DNA from: Bretschneidera sinensis | Taxonomy: Eukaryota; Streptophyta; Magnoliopsida; Brassicales; Akaniaceae | Direction of reading: 5' to 3' | Assembly: GCA_023935145.1 (NCBI GenBank) | Contig: CM043697.1 | Span: 54,221,001 to 54,285,000 of the forward strand | DNA: 64,000 bases | Part shown: piece by piece, positions 54,828 through 64,000 of the stretch | Position numbering within the stretch: position 1 is the first letter of the stretch | How the letters are laid out: each line of letters begins with the position of its first letter | Made by a program: the position numbers and the translations under genes | The notes under the pieces: generated by a model | The model's input: only the letters and a program-made list of their open reading frames with translations | Database searches by the model: none | Told to the model about the DNA's origin: nothing

Positions 54828-57800
54828 GATTGATTGGCCGTGTGCACTATTGCGCACTGATGCTCGGCCTGTGTGCACTAGTGTGCACTGATGCTGGGAT
54901 AAGTCCGAGCATATGAGCACATATATCATAGCTCGGACTTAGGAGTATGCATGATTGCTTGGTCGTGCGCACTATTGTGCACTGATGCTCGGCCTGTGTG
55001 CACTAGTGTGCACTGATTCTGGGACGAGGCCGAGCGTATGAGGTCATATGTCATAACTCAGACTTGGGTGTGAGCGCGATTGCTTGGCGGTGCGCATTAT
55101 CATGCACTAAAGCTTGGCCAGTGTGCATAAGTGTGCACTAAAGTTTGGCCTTGTCCGAGGGTCTGCACACATATGCCTTCTCTTGGCCTTGGGTGTGCGC
55201 GACTTAGTTTGGCTGTGCGCACTGTTGCGCACTGAAGCTCAGCTTGTGTGCATTGATTCTGGGATGAGGCCGATCGTATGAGCACATATGCCATAGCTCA
55301 GACTTAGGTGTGGGTGCGATTTCTTGGCCGTACGCACTATCACGCACTGAAGCCCGGCCAGTGTGCACCAGTGTGCACTGAAGCTCAACCTTGTTCGAGA
55401 GTCTGCACACATATGCCTTCTCTCGGCCTTGGGTGTGCGTGGCTTAGTTTGACCATGCGCACTAAAGCTCGACCTATGTGCACTAGTGTGCACTGATGTT
55501 GGGATGAGTCTGAGCGTATGAGCATATATACCATAGCTCGGACTTGGGTGTGCATGCGATTGCTTGGCCGTGCGCACTATTGCTCACTGATGCTCGACCT
55601 GTGTGCACTAGTGTGCACTGAAGTTCGGACTTGTCCGAGGGTCTGCACACATATGCCTTCTCTAAGCCTTGGGTGTGCGTGGCTTAGTTTGGCCATGCGC
55701 AATGTTGCGCACTGAAGCTCGGCCAATGTGCACAAGTGTGCACTGAAGCTCGGCCTTGTTCGACGGTCTGCACACATATGCCTTCTCTCGGTCTTAGGTG
55801 TGCGCGGCTTAGTTTGGCTGTGCACACTGTTGCGCACTGAAGCTCGGATAGTGTGCACAAGTGTGCACTAATGCTGGGATGAGGTCAAGCGTATGAGCAC
55901 ATATGCCAGAGCTCGAACTTGTGTGTGTGCGCGATTGCTTGGCCGTGCGCACTATTGCACACTGATGCTGGGCTTGGGTGCACTAGTGTGCACTGAAGCT
56001 TGGCCCTTTCCGAGAGTCTGAACACATATGCCTTCTCTCAGCCTTGGGTGTGCACGGCTTAGTTTGGCCGCGCACACTGTTGCGCACTGAAGCGCAGCAG
56101 GGTGCACTGATGCTGGGACGAGGCCGAGCGTATGAGCACATATGCCATAGCTTGGACTTGGACATGCGCACGATTGCTTGGCTATGCGCACTATTGCGCA
56201 TTGATGCTCAGCCTGTGTGCACTAGTGTGCACTGATGCTAGGATGAGTCCGAGCATATGAGCACATATGCCATAGCTCGGACTTGGGTGTGCGCGCGATT
56301 GCTTGGCTGTGTACACTATTGCTCACTGATGCTCGGCCTGTGTACACTAGTGTGCACTGAAGCTCGGCCTTGTCAAAGGGTCTGCACACATATGCGTTCT
56401 CTCGGCCTTAGGTGTGCGCGGCTTAGTGTTGCGCACTGAAGTTCGGCCAGTGTGCACAAGTTTGCACTAATGCTAGGACGAGGCCGAGCGTATGAGACAC
56501 ATATGCCATAGCTCGGCCTTGGGTGTGCGCGCAATTGCTTGGTCGTGCGCACTATTGCTCACTGATGCTCGGCCTGTGTGCACTGAAGTTCGGACTTGTC
56601 TGAGGGTCTGCACACATATGCCTTCTCTAAGCCTTGGGTGTGCGTGGCTTAGTTTGGCCATGCACACTGAAGCTCAGCCAGTGTGCACAAGGGTGCACTG
56701 AAGCTCGGCCTTGTCTCAACGGTCTGCACACATATGCCTTCTCTCGGCCTTACGTGTGCGCGGCTTAGTTTGGCCATGCGCACTGTTGCGCACTGAAGCT
56801 CGGCCAGTGTGCACAAGTTTGCACTAATGCTGGGATGAGGCCGAGCGTATGAGACACATATGCCATAGCTCGGACTCGGGTGTGCGCGTGATTGCTTGGT
56901 CGTGCGCACTATTATGCACTGATGCTCAGCCTGTGTGCACTGATTCTGGGATAAGTCCGAGCATATGAGCACATATGTCATAGCTCAGACTTAGGTGTGC
57001 GCGCGATTGCTTGGCCATGCGCACTGATGCTCGGCCTGTGTGCATTAGTGTGCACAGATTCTGGGACGAGGTCGAGCGTATGAGCACATATGCCATAGCT
57101 CGAACTTGGGTGTGCGCGCAATTGCTTAGCCGTGCACACTATTGCGCACTGAAGCCCGTCCAGTGTGTACAAGTGTGCACTAAAGCTCGGCCATGTCCGA
57201 GGGTCTGCACATATATGCCTTCTCTCGGGCTTGGGTGTGCGCGGCTTAGTTTTGCCGTGCGCACTGTTGCACACTAAAGCTCGGCCTGTGTGCATTAGTG
57301 TGCTCTGATTCTGGGATGAGGTCGAGCGTATGAGCACATACGCCATAGCTCAGACTTGGGTGTGAGCCCAATTACTTGGCCGTACGCATTATTGTGCACT
57401 GAAGCCTGGCCAGTGTGCACCATTGCGCATTGAAGCTCGGCCTTGTTTGAGGGTCTGCAAACATATGCCTTCCCTCGGCCTTGGGTGTGCGTGCGATTGC
57501 TTGGCCATTCGCACTATTGCGCATTGATGCTCGGCCTGTGAGCACTAGTGTGCACTGAAGTTCGGCCTTGTCCGAGGGTCTGTACATATATGCCTTCTCT
57601 CAGCCTTAGGTGTGTGCGGCTTAGTTTGGCCATGCGCACTGTTGCGCACTGAAGCTCGGCCAGTGTGCACAAATGTGCACTGAAGCTCGGCCTTGTCCGA
57701 CGGTCTGCACACATGTGCCTTCTCTTGGCCTTGGGTGTGCACGGCTTAGTTTGGCCGTGCGCACTATTGTGCACTGAAGCTCGGTCAGTGTGCACAAGTG

Positions 57801-60800
57801 TTCTCTGATGCTAGGACGAGGTCGAGCGTATGAGCACATATGCCATATCTCGAACTTGGGTGTGTCCACGATTGCTTGGCTGTGCGCACTATTGCACACT
57901 GATGCTCGGCTTTGGTGCACTAGTGTGCACTGAAGCTTGGCCTTGTCCGAGGGTCTGCACACATATGCCTTCTCTCGGTCTTAGGTGTGCGCGGCTTAGT
58001 TTGGCTGTGCGCAATGTTGCGCACTGAAGCTCGGCCAATGTGCACAAGTGTGCACTGAAGCTCGGCCTTGTTCGACGGTCTGCACACATATGCCTTCTCT
58101 CGGTCTTAGGTGTGCGCGGCTTAGTTTAGCTGTGCGCACTGTTGCGCACTGAAGCTCGGATAGTGTGCACAAGTGTGCACTGATGCTGGGATGAGGTCAA
58201 GCATATGAGCACATATGCCATAGCTCGAACTTGTGTGTGTGCACGATTGCTTGGCCGTGCGCACTATTGCACACTGATGCTGGGCTTGGGTGCACTAGTA
58301 TGCACTGAAGCTCGGCCCTTTCCGAGAGTCTGAACACATATGCCTTCTCTCAGCCTTGGGTGTGCACGGCTTAGTTTGGCCGCGCGCACTGTTGCGCACT
58401 GAAGCTCGGCCAGTGTGCACTGATGCTGGGACGAGGCCGAGCGTATGAGCACATATGCCATAGCTTGGACTTGGACATGCACACGATTGCTTGGCCATGC
58501 GCACTATTGCGCATTGATGCTCAGCCTGTGTGCACTAGTGTGCACTGATGCTAGGATGAGGCCGAGCATATGAGCACATATGCCATAGCTCGGACTTGGG
58601 TGTGTGCGCGATTGCTTGGCTGTGTACACTATTGCGCACTGATGCTCGGCCTGTGTGCACTAGTGTGCACTGAAGCTCGGCCTTGTCCGAGGGTCTGCAC
58701 ACATATGCGTTCTCTCGGCCTTAGGTGTGCGCGGCTTAGTGTTGCGCACTGAAGCTCGGCCAGTGTGCACAAGTTTGCACTAATGCTGGGACGAGGTCGA
58801 GCGTATGAGACACATATGCCATAGCTCGGCCTTGGGTGTGCGCGCAATTGCTTGGCCGTGCGCACTATTGCTCACTGATGCTCGGCCTGTGTTCACTGAA
58901 GTTCGGACTTGTCTGAGGGTCTGCACACATTGCCTTCTCTAAGCCTTGGGTGTGCGTGGCTTAGTTTGGCCATGCACACTGAAGCTCAGCCAGTGTGCAC
59001 AAGGGTGCACTGAAGCTCGGCCTTGTCCGACGGTCTGCACACATATGCCTTCTCTCGGCCTTAGGTGTGCGCGGCTTAGTTTGGCCATGCGCACTGTTGC
59101 GCACTGAAGCTCGGCCAGTGTGCACAAGTTTGCACTAATGCTGGGATGAGGCCGAGCGTATGAGACACATATGCCATAGCTCGGACTTAGGTGTGCGCGT
59201 GATTGCTTGGCCGTGCGCACTATTGTGCACTGATGCTCAGCCTGTGTGCACTGATTCTGGGATAAGTCCGAGCATATGAGCACATATAGAATAGCTCAGA
59301 CTTAGGTGTGCGCGCGATTGCTTGGCCGTGCGCACTGATGCTCGGCCTGTGTGCATTAGTGTGCACAGATTCTGGGACGAGGTCGAGCGTATGAGCACAT
59401 ATGCCATAGCTCGAACTTGGGTGTGCGCGCAATTGCTTAGCCGTGCACACTATCGCGCACTGAAGCCCGACCAGTGTGCACAAGTGTGCACTAAAGCTCG
59501 GCCATGTCCGAGGGTCTGCACACATATGCCTTCTCTCGGGCTTGGGTGTGCGCGGCTTAGTTTTGCCGTGCGCACTGTTGCACACTAAAGCTCGGCCTGT
59601 GTGCACTAGTGTGCTCTGATTCTGGGATGAGGTCGTGCATATGAGCACATATGCCATAGCTCGGACTTGGGTGTGAGCCCAATTACTTGGCCGTACGCAC
59701 TATTGTGCACTGAAGCCCGGCCAGTGTGCACCATTGCGCATTGAAGCTCGGCCTTGTTTGAGGGTCTGCAAACATATGCCTTCCCTCGGCCTTGGGTGTG
59801 CGTGCGATTGCTTGGCCATTCGCACTATTGCGCATTGATGCTCGGCCTGTGAGCACTAGTGTGCACTGAAGTTCGGCCTTGTCCGAGGGTCTGTACATAT
59901 TTTCCTTCTCTTAGCCTTAGGTGTGTGCGGCTTAGTTTGGCCATGCGCACTGAAGCTCGGCCAGTGTGCAGAAGTGTGCACTGAAGCTCGGCCTTGTCCG
60001 ACGGTCTGCACACATATGCCTTCTCTTGGCCTTGGGTGTGCACGGCTTAGTTTGGCTGTGCGCACTATTGTGCACTGAAGCTCGGCCAGTGTGCACAAGT
60101 GTTCTCTGATGCTAGGACGAGGTCGAGCGTATGAGCACATATGCCATATCTCGAACTTGGGTGTGTCCACGATTGCTTGGCTGTGCGCACTATTGCACAC
60201 TGATGCTCGGCTTTGGTGCACTAGTGTGCACTGAAGCTTGGCCTTGTCCAAGGGTCTGCACACATATGCCTTCTCTCGGCCTTGGGTGTGCGCATCTTAG
60301 GTTGGCCATGCGCACTGTTGCGCACTAAAGCTCGGCCAGTGTGCACAAGTGTGCACTGATGCTGGGACGAGGCCGAGCGTATGAGCACATATGTCATAGC
60401 TCGGACTTGGGTATGCACGCGATTGCTTGGCCGTGTGCACTATTGCGCACTAATGCTCGGCCTGTGTGCACTAGTGTGCACTGAAGCTCGGCCTTGTCCG
60501 AGGGTCTGCACACATATGCCTTCTCTCGACCTTGGGTGTGCGCGGCTTAGTTTTATCGTGCGCACTATTGTGCACTGAAGCTCGGCCAGTGTGCATCGAT
60601 GCTGGGACGAGGCCGAGCGTATGAGCACCTATGCCATAGCTCAAACTTGGGTGTGCGCGCAATTGCTTGGCCATGCGCACTATTGTGAACTGATGCTCGG
60701 CCAGTGTGCACTGAAGTTCGGCCTTGTCCGAGAGTCTGCACACATATGCCTTCTCTCGGCCTTGGGTGTGCACGACTTAGTTTGGTCGTGCGCACTAAAG

Positions 60801-61088
60801 CTAGGCCAGTGTGCACTGAAGCTCGACCTTTGTGCACTAGTGTCCACTGATGCTGGGACGAGTCCGAGCATATAAGCACATATGTTATAGCTCGGACTTG
60901 GGTCTGCACGCGATTGCTTGGCCATGCACACTATTGCGCACTCATGTTCGGCCTGTGTGCACTAGTGTGCACTGATGCTGGGATGAGTCCGAGTGTATGA
61001 ACACATATGCCATAGCTCGGACTTGGGTAGCACGGCTTAGTTTGGCCGTGCGCACTAAAGCTCGGCCAGTGTGCACGAATGTGCACTG
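54828..61088. repeat. 115-125-bp tandem array, about 50 monomers of two types
   Basis: Two related monomer types mostly alternate. Type A carries GCGATTGCTTGGCCGTGCGC, GATGCTCGGCCTGTGTGCAC and GAGCGTATGAGCACATATGC. Type B carries GCGGCTTAGTTTGGCCGTGC, GAAGCTCGGCCAGTGTGCAC and GAGGGTCTGCACACATATGC. Spacing of the ATATGCC landmark is 115 or 125 (for example 55171, 55286, 55411, 55526, 55651, 55776, 55901). Each monomer contains short inverted repeats such as GTGCGC-ACTATT-GCGCAC. Open frames on both strands are products of the repeat and do not resemble proteins. Confidence 0.93.
55692..60310. repeat. Higher-order tandem duplication, period about 2.31 kb
   Basis: Monomer-specific variants recur at a constant offset: 55983 and 58295, 56257 and 58570, 57011 and 59322, 57372 and 59683 (offsets 2311-2313); 57830 and 60131 have 2301. 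Thus a block of about 19 monomers is present twice head to tail (about 55692-58003 and 58004-60310), with only small differences such as a 10-20-base deletion. Confidence 0.88.
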
Positions 61089-61710
61089 AAGCTCGGACAA
61101 GAGCATGCGCATTACAGCACTCGACTGTGCACACTTAGCAACGGCTCGGACAGGGACATGTGCACTATGGCGCTCGGCCGTGCACACTTTATAACCGCTC
61201 GGACAGGGGCATGCGCGCTCGATCGTGCACACTTAGCAACCGCTTGGACGAGGGCAGGCGAACTACAGCGCTCGACCGTGCACACTTAGCAACGGCTCGG
61301 ACGGGGGCAGATGCACTAATGCGCTCAGTTGTGCACACTTAGCAACCGTTCGGACATGGACATGCGCACTACGGCGCTCGGCTGAGCACACTTAGTAACC
61401 GCTCAGACAGGGGCATGCACACTACGGTGCTCGGCCGTGCACGCTTAGCAACCCCTCGGACAGGGATGTGTGCACTACGGCGCTCGACCGTACACACTTA
61501 GCAACCACTCGGACAGAGGCTTGCACACTACGACACTCGGTCGTGAACACTTAGCAACGGCTCGGACAGGGATGTGTGCACTATGGTGCTCTGCTGTGCA
61601 CACTTAGCAACTGCTCAGATAGGGGCATGTGCACTATAGTGCTTGGTCGTGCACACTTAGCAACCTCTCGGACAGGGGCATGTGCACTATAGCTTGGTAG
61701 TGCGCACCTG
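61089..61710. repeat. 53-bp tandem array, about 12 units
   Basis: Consensus GCTCGGACAGGGGCATGCGC, then ACTACGGCGCTCGGCCGTGC, then ACACTTAGCAACC. The ACACTT landmark falls at 61131, 61184, 61229 (one unit shortened by 8 bases) and 61282, giving a 53-bp period. Its GCTCGGAC and GCTCGGCCGTGCACAC parts are shared with the 48-bp and 115-125-bp arrays, suggesting common origin. Confidence 0.9.
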
Positions 61711-61809
61711 AAACTCCAAAGTGTGAAACATGGTGTCAGAAAGCTTGGCATTGCAACAGATGAGTTCTTTAGATTTCTTCGCTTCTACTATTTAGTGAGA
61801 GATGGTGAT

Positions 61810-61830
61810 TTCCCACAGACGGCACTAATC
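61810..61830 (-). other. Primer-binding-site-like segment of the satellite-LTR element
   Basis: Minus strand GATTAGTGCCGTCTGTGGGA directly follows the right LTR. The GCCGTCTGTGGGA core matches the conserved segment after the 5' LTR of many plant Tat-type Gypsy elements. One base differs from the usual GCGCC form, so primer identity is not certain. Confidence 0.55.
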
Positions 61831-62522
61831 TATTGATACCAAAAAATGGTTGGTGCTGACGTGGCCCGGATGTTGACGTGTTCTGGATGTTGGCGCGGTC
61901 TGGGTGCAGATGTGGCCTGGGCCCTGCACAAGTAATAGGGATGAACTAAAGGCCCTCGGAAGGAGGGGAAAGGGAGACCTCTGAGGGCGCTCCGAAGCTT
62001 AAGTTAGCATGAGGGCTTAAGGGAGAAGCCGAGGGCTTAAGAGAGAAACTAAGGGCTTAAGTAATTGGAGTGTAAGCAAATAAGTCTGAATGAATATGTG
62101 AAGTCCATACCTTAGTTTATTTATAGCTTCCTTGTCAGTGTGAAGGCATTGATTGCACACTCAGGGAACGGTGTGTCACAGGGTGGCTGCAGGACGGCGT
62201 GCCATAGGGTAGCTGCAGGGCGGCGCGTTGTAGGGCTGCGTGTGTAGGTGGCCGTAGGACAGCATGTCGTAGGGTGGCGTAGGGTGGCTGCAGGGCTGTG
62301 TATGTAGAGATGGGGGGGCCAGGCGTAGGTCTGTTGGGCCGGAGTGTGTATAGGCCGGAGTGTTTATTGGGCCGGAGAGTTTACTAGGCCAAGAGAGTTT
62401 ATGGGGCCGGAGAGTTTACTGGACCGGAGTGTTTATTGAGCCGGAGAGTTTATGGGCTACATCAGCGAGCCGCTTCTTATTGGGCCGGAGTATTTCAGGC
62501 CGGAGTATTTTGGGCCACATCA
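61831..62522 (-). repeat. Satellite-LTR element, right LTR (5' LTR in element direction)
   Basis: 692 bp. It is longer than the left copy through an extra AGGGCTTAAG module (about 62010-62055) and extra GGCCGGAG modules (62350-62450), while lacking part of the GGCGG repeats. Confidence 0.88.
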
Positions 62523-62527
62523 GGTTT
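62523..62527 (+). repeat. Target-site duplication of satellite-LTR element, right
   Basis: GGTTT directly after the CA end; matches 53174-53178. Confidence 0.8.
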
Positions 62528-62528
62528 G

Positions 62529-62660
62529 ATGACTACAATGATAGGTGCTTATTGCATTCATTTAGACAACACAAGTTAGAGCATGATTATAGAGAAGCGA
62601 TTTGCTGAGCAGATGCCCTTGCAAAAGGGGAACCTCCTTGGATGCTTTAGTGTTTTCTTA
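62529..62660 (+). pseudogene. RNase H-like C-terminal remnant
   Basis: Plus strand encodes LLHSFRQHKLEHDYREAIC, a stop, then ADALAKGEPPW. This is the H.YREAN..AD.LA signature of the plant RNase H-like domain found in LINE-derived 'putative ribonuclease H' proteins. The satellite-LTR element abuts it on the left; no matching upstream half was found left of 53174, so the rest may be lost. Short and broken, so only the family is suggested. Confidence 0.5.
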
Positions 62661-63718
62661 TTTTGATATTTCTGCTGTGGATGTAATGAATCAATACTGT
62701 TAATAAGTGATTCTTTTCCCCTTTCTTGCTCAAAATACGGTTACTAATGTTTGCTTCAGTTTTTTCCTATCAAAAGTCAACCTTGCTTTTTTGAAAATAG
62801 AAAAAGTCAACCTTGCTCAAATGTTGTGAAGCAGAGTACAATATTCTTCGGCTGATTAGCTTGTTTAGCAATTATGTTGGGTGTGTACATAAATTAGAGG
62901 TTCACTTGTTTGAGGTCAAAGAAGCTACTCAACTATCACTTAATCAGCTCTGTGGTCTGCCATAATGTTTTTTTAATCAAAATCACATAAAATTTAGTCA
63001 TTTTTGTGTTTGAAGCATTCTTGCTAACAAAGGATTGGTAAGCAGTTCAATCAAAAAACTAACCATGCTATTCTTCACTCAAAGTTAGATAGGTGAGAGA
63101 TCAACGCTGATACAAAGAGGGAGGATGACTATTCAATGACTAAAACTCGCTTTTGATACCATTTCTACCTCTAACTTTACAGGGGAAAAAAAAAGAAAAA
63201 AAAAAGAAAAAACAAGCTCAACTCCTATTTGAGTGGTCAGTTTAACGTTTTACATTTTCCTTAACCATCTAAATAAAGAGGAAATATTAGCAAGATTAAG
63301 ATGGCTAGAACAAAGCTTTCAAACAAGTCAAAGACAACGCAACCAATTATACTCGCCTACTTTGTAAGATTTCTCATAGAGCAAACAGAAAAATTGAAGA
63401 AATGAATGCTACAAAAAAAACGTCCCTATATTTATGGCCAAGAAACTACAAACAGGAGAATCAATATTCCCATAATCACATCCTCCCCCAGATTATATTC
63501 CACCATAGGATTCCCAATGGAGGATATTTGCAACACTTCTGTTCATTGGTCTACAAACTAATAAGGTTTCAGCAATTGGAAGGGAGAGAGAGAGAGGTGA
63601 ATGTTATAAAGATGATGTTAACAGAAAGAAATTCAACATTAAAGATATGGCAACCACAGTCAGGAAAGAATACATCATCCTCTAACAGAATGATGAGAAT
63701 CAAAAAACACCATTAAAG
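62661..63718. other. Intergenic region, nothing firm seen
   Basis: AT-rich. A 104-codon open frame (63402-63716) has no recognisable motif and abuts the retrotransposon-like frame at 63719; it could be part of the same decayed element, but I found no support. Confidence 0.45.
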
Positions 63719-63904
63719 GATCCATTTCATGTTCCAGTTGGGCCATTTACTAGAGTAAGATCCAAGAAGGTCAAAGAAACACCTAATAGGCTGATTCAAG
63801 ATATTTGGGCTGATTCTAAAACGGGGCATTCCAAGCTTGGCCCAAAGGGAGATAAAGCCGTAATAAATTTAATCCAAGCTATTGATGGGGCTGATCTTGC
63901 TTAA
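63719..63904 (+). pseudogene. Gypsy-like polyprotein C-terminal remnant
   Basis: A 62-codon open segment reads VPVGPFTRVRSKKVKETPNR then LIQDIWADS and ends AIDGADLA with a TAA stop. The GP.TR.R.KK..E...GLIQ.IWA pattern is common at the C-terminal end of polyproteins in plant Gypsy elements. No other part of such an element is visible up to the window edge. No LTR boundary was found. Confidence 0.5.
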
Positions 63905-64000
63905 TTGGGCATAATTTCCTTAGCAATGGCGTGGATTAATGGCTAATTATGGCTTGAGGGGCATGGAATTAGAAGGAGAAAGTGGCTGATTACTTTCTAA

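Larger units (their letters stand above)
53179..62522 (-). mobile_element. Non-autonomous LTR retrotransposon filled with tandem repeats
   Basis: Direct terminal repeats 53179-53811 and 61831-62522 with ends TGTTGATGCC (left; TATTGATACC right) and ...CATCA are flanked by a perfect pentamer GGTTT (53174-53178, 62523-62527). Reverse orientation is indicated by a purine tract on the minus strand (GAAGAAGTGGGGGGCCTG) next to the left repeat and a primer-site-like minus-strand segment ATTAGTGCCGTCTGTGGGAA inside the right repeat. The segment resembles the conserved start of plant Tat-type Gypsy elements. The 8-kb interior has no gag, protease, reverse transcriptase or integrase; it consists of three tandem arrays that share GCTCGG/CCGAGC motifs. 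It must use proteins from other elements. Expansion of tandem repeats in non-coding parts of Tat-type elements is known, but an interior made wholly of repeats is unusual. Confidence 0.85.

Noticed and set aside
55100..61342. Dozens of 60-145-codon frames, Cys- and His-rich, on both strands
   Set aside because: They are products of the GC-rich 115-125-bp and 53-bp monomers, appear in every frame, end at random monomers and match no protein family I know.

Overview
The window is plant nuclear DNA, almost certainly from a eudicot with a transposon-rich genome. It is AT-rich, genes have spliced introns, one gene encodes a plant-specific LOB-domain protein, and most of the rest is plant-type LTR retrotransposons, a LINE and a Mutator-like element (MULE). 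I cannot name the species.

Left arm (1-20.9 kb). A solo Copia LTR (69-1253) is followed by the only gene that looks intact, a two-exon LBD16-like transcription factor on the minus strand (2904-4180). Next is a decayed PARP1 gene on the minus strand (7117-14212). It keeps recognisable zinc-finger, PADR1, BRCT and catalytic exons with good splice sites, but has frameshifts, a nonsense codon and a missing WGR/helical region; an hAT transposase relic lies in one intron. A LINE with 15-bp target duplications (14349-18980) sits just upstream of its start codon.

Centre (20.9-52.0 kb). This is one nested transposon stack. A MULE (20930-51975) has about 0.85-kb terminal inverted repeats and a perfect 9-bp target duplication. 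A non-autonomous Athila-like Gypsy element (22378-28279) lies in its left half. Its transposase gene is cut by a SIRE-like Copia element (29434-46870), whose gag is cut in turn by a second, reverse-oriented Athila-like Gypsy element (31568-39047). Target duplications or coding continuity support each junction. The Copia element has a third ORF after pol, preceded by an LTR-like block of palindromes and a TATA box. The MULE itself landed in the second copy of an older AT-rich tandem duplication.

Right arm (52.0-64.0 kb). An LTR element (53179-62522, 5-bp duplication) has no recognisable gag or pol. Its interior is almost all tandem repeats: a 48-bp array with 11-bp inverted arms, about 6.3 kb of 115-125-bp monomers with a 2.31-kb higher-order duplication, and a 53-bp array. 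Past it lie a short RNase H-like remnant and, at the right edge, a Gypsy-polyprotein-like C-terminal remnant.

The three observations I rate highest are the satellite-filled LTR element with its dyad-symmetric 48-bp unit, the self-complementary motif of the Copia LTR family (kept as TAGTCGACTA in one subfamily and CAGTCGACTG in the other), and the promoter-like copy of that motif block in front of the Copia third ORF. All calls come from reading the sequence; no database search was run.
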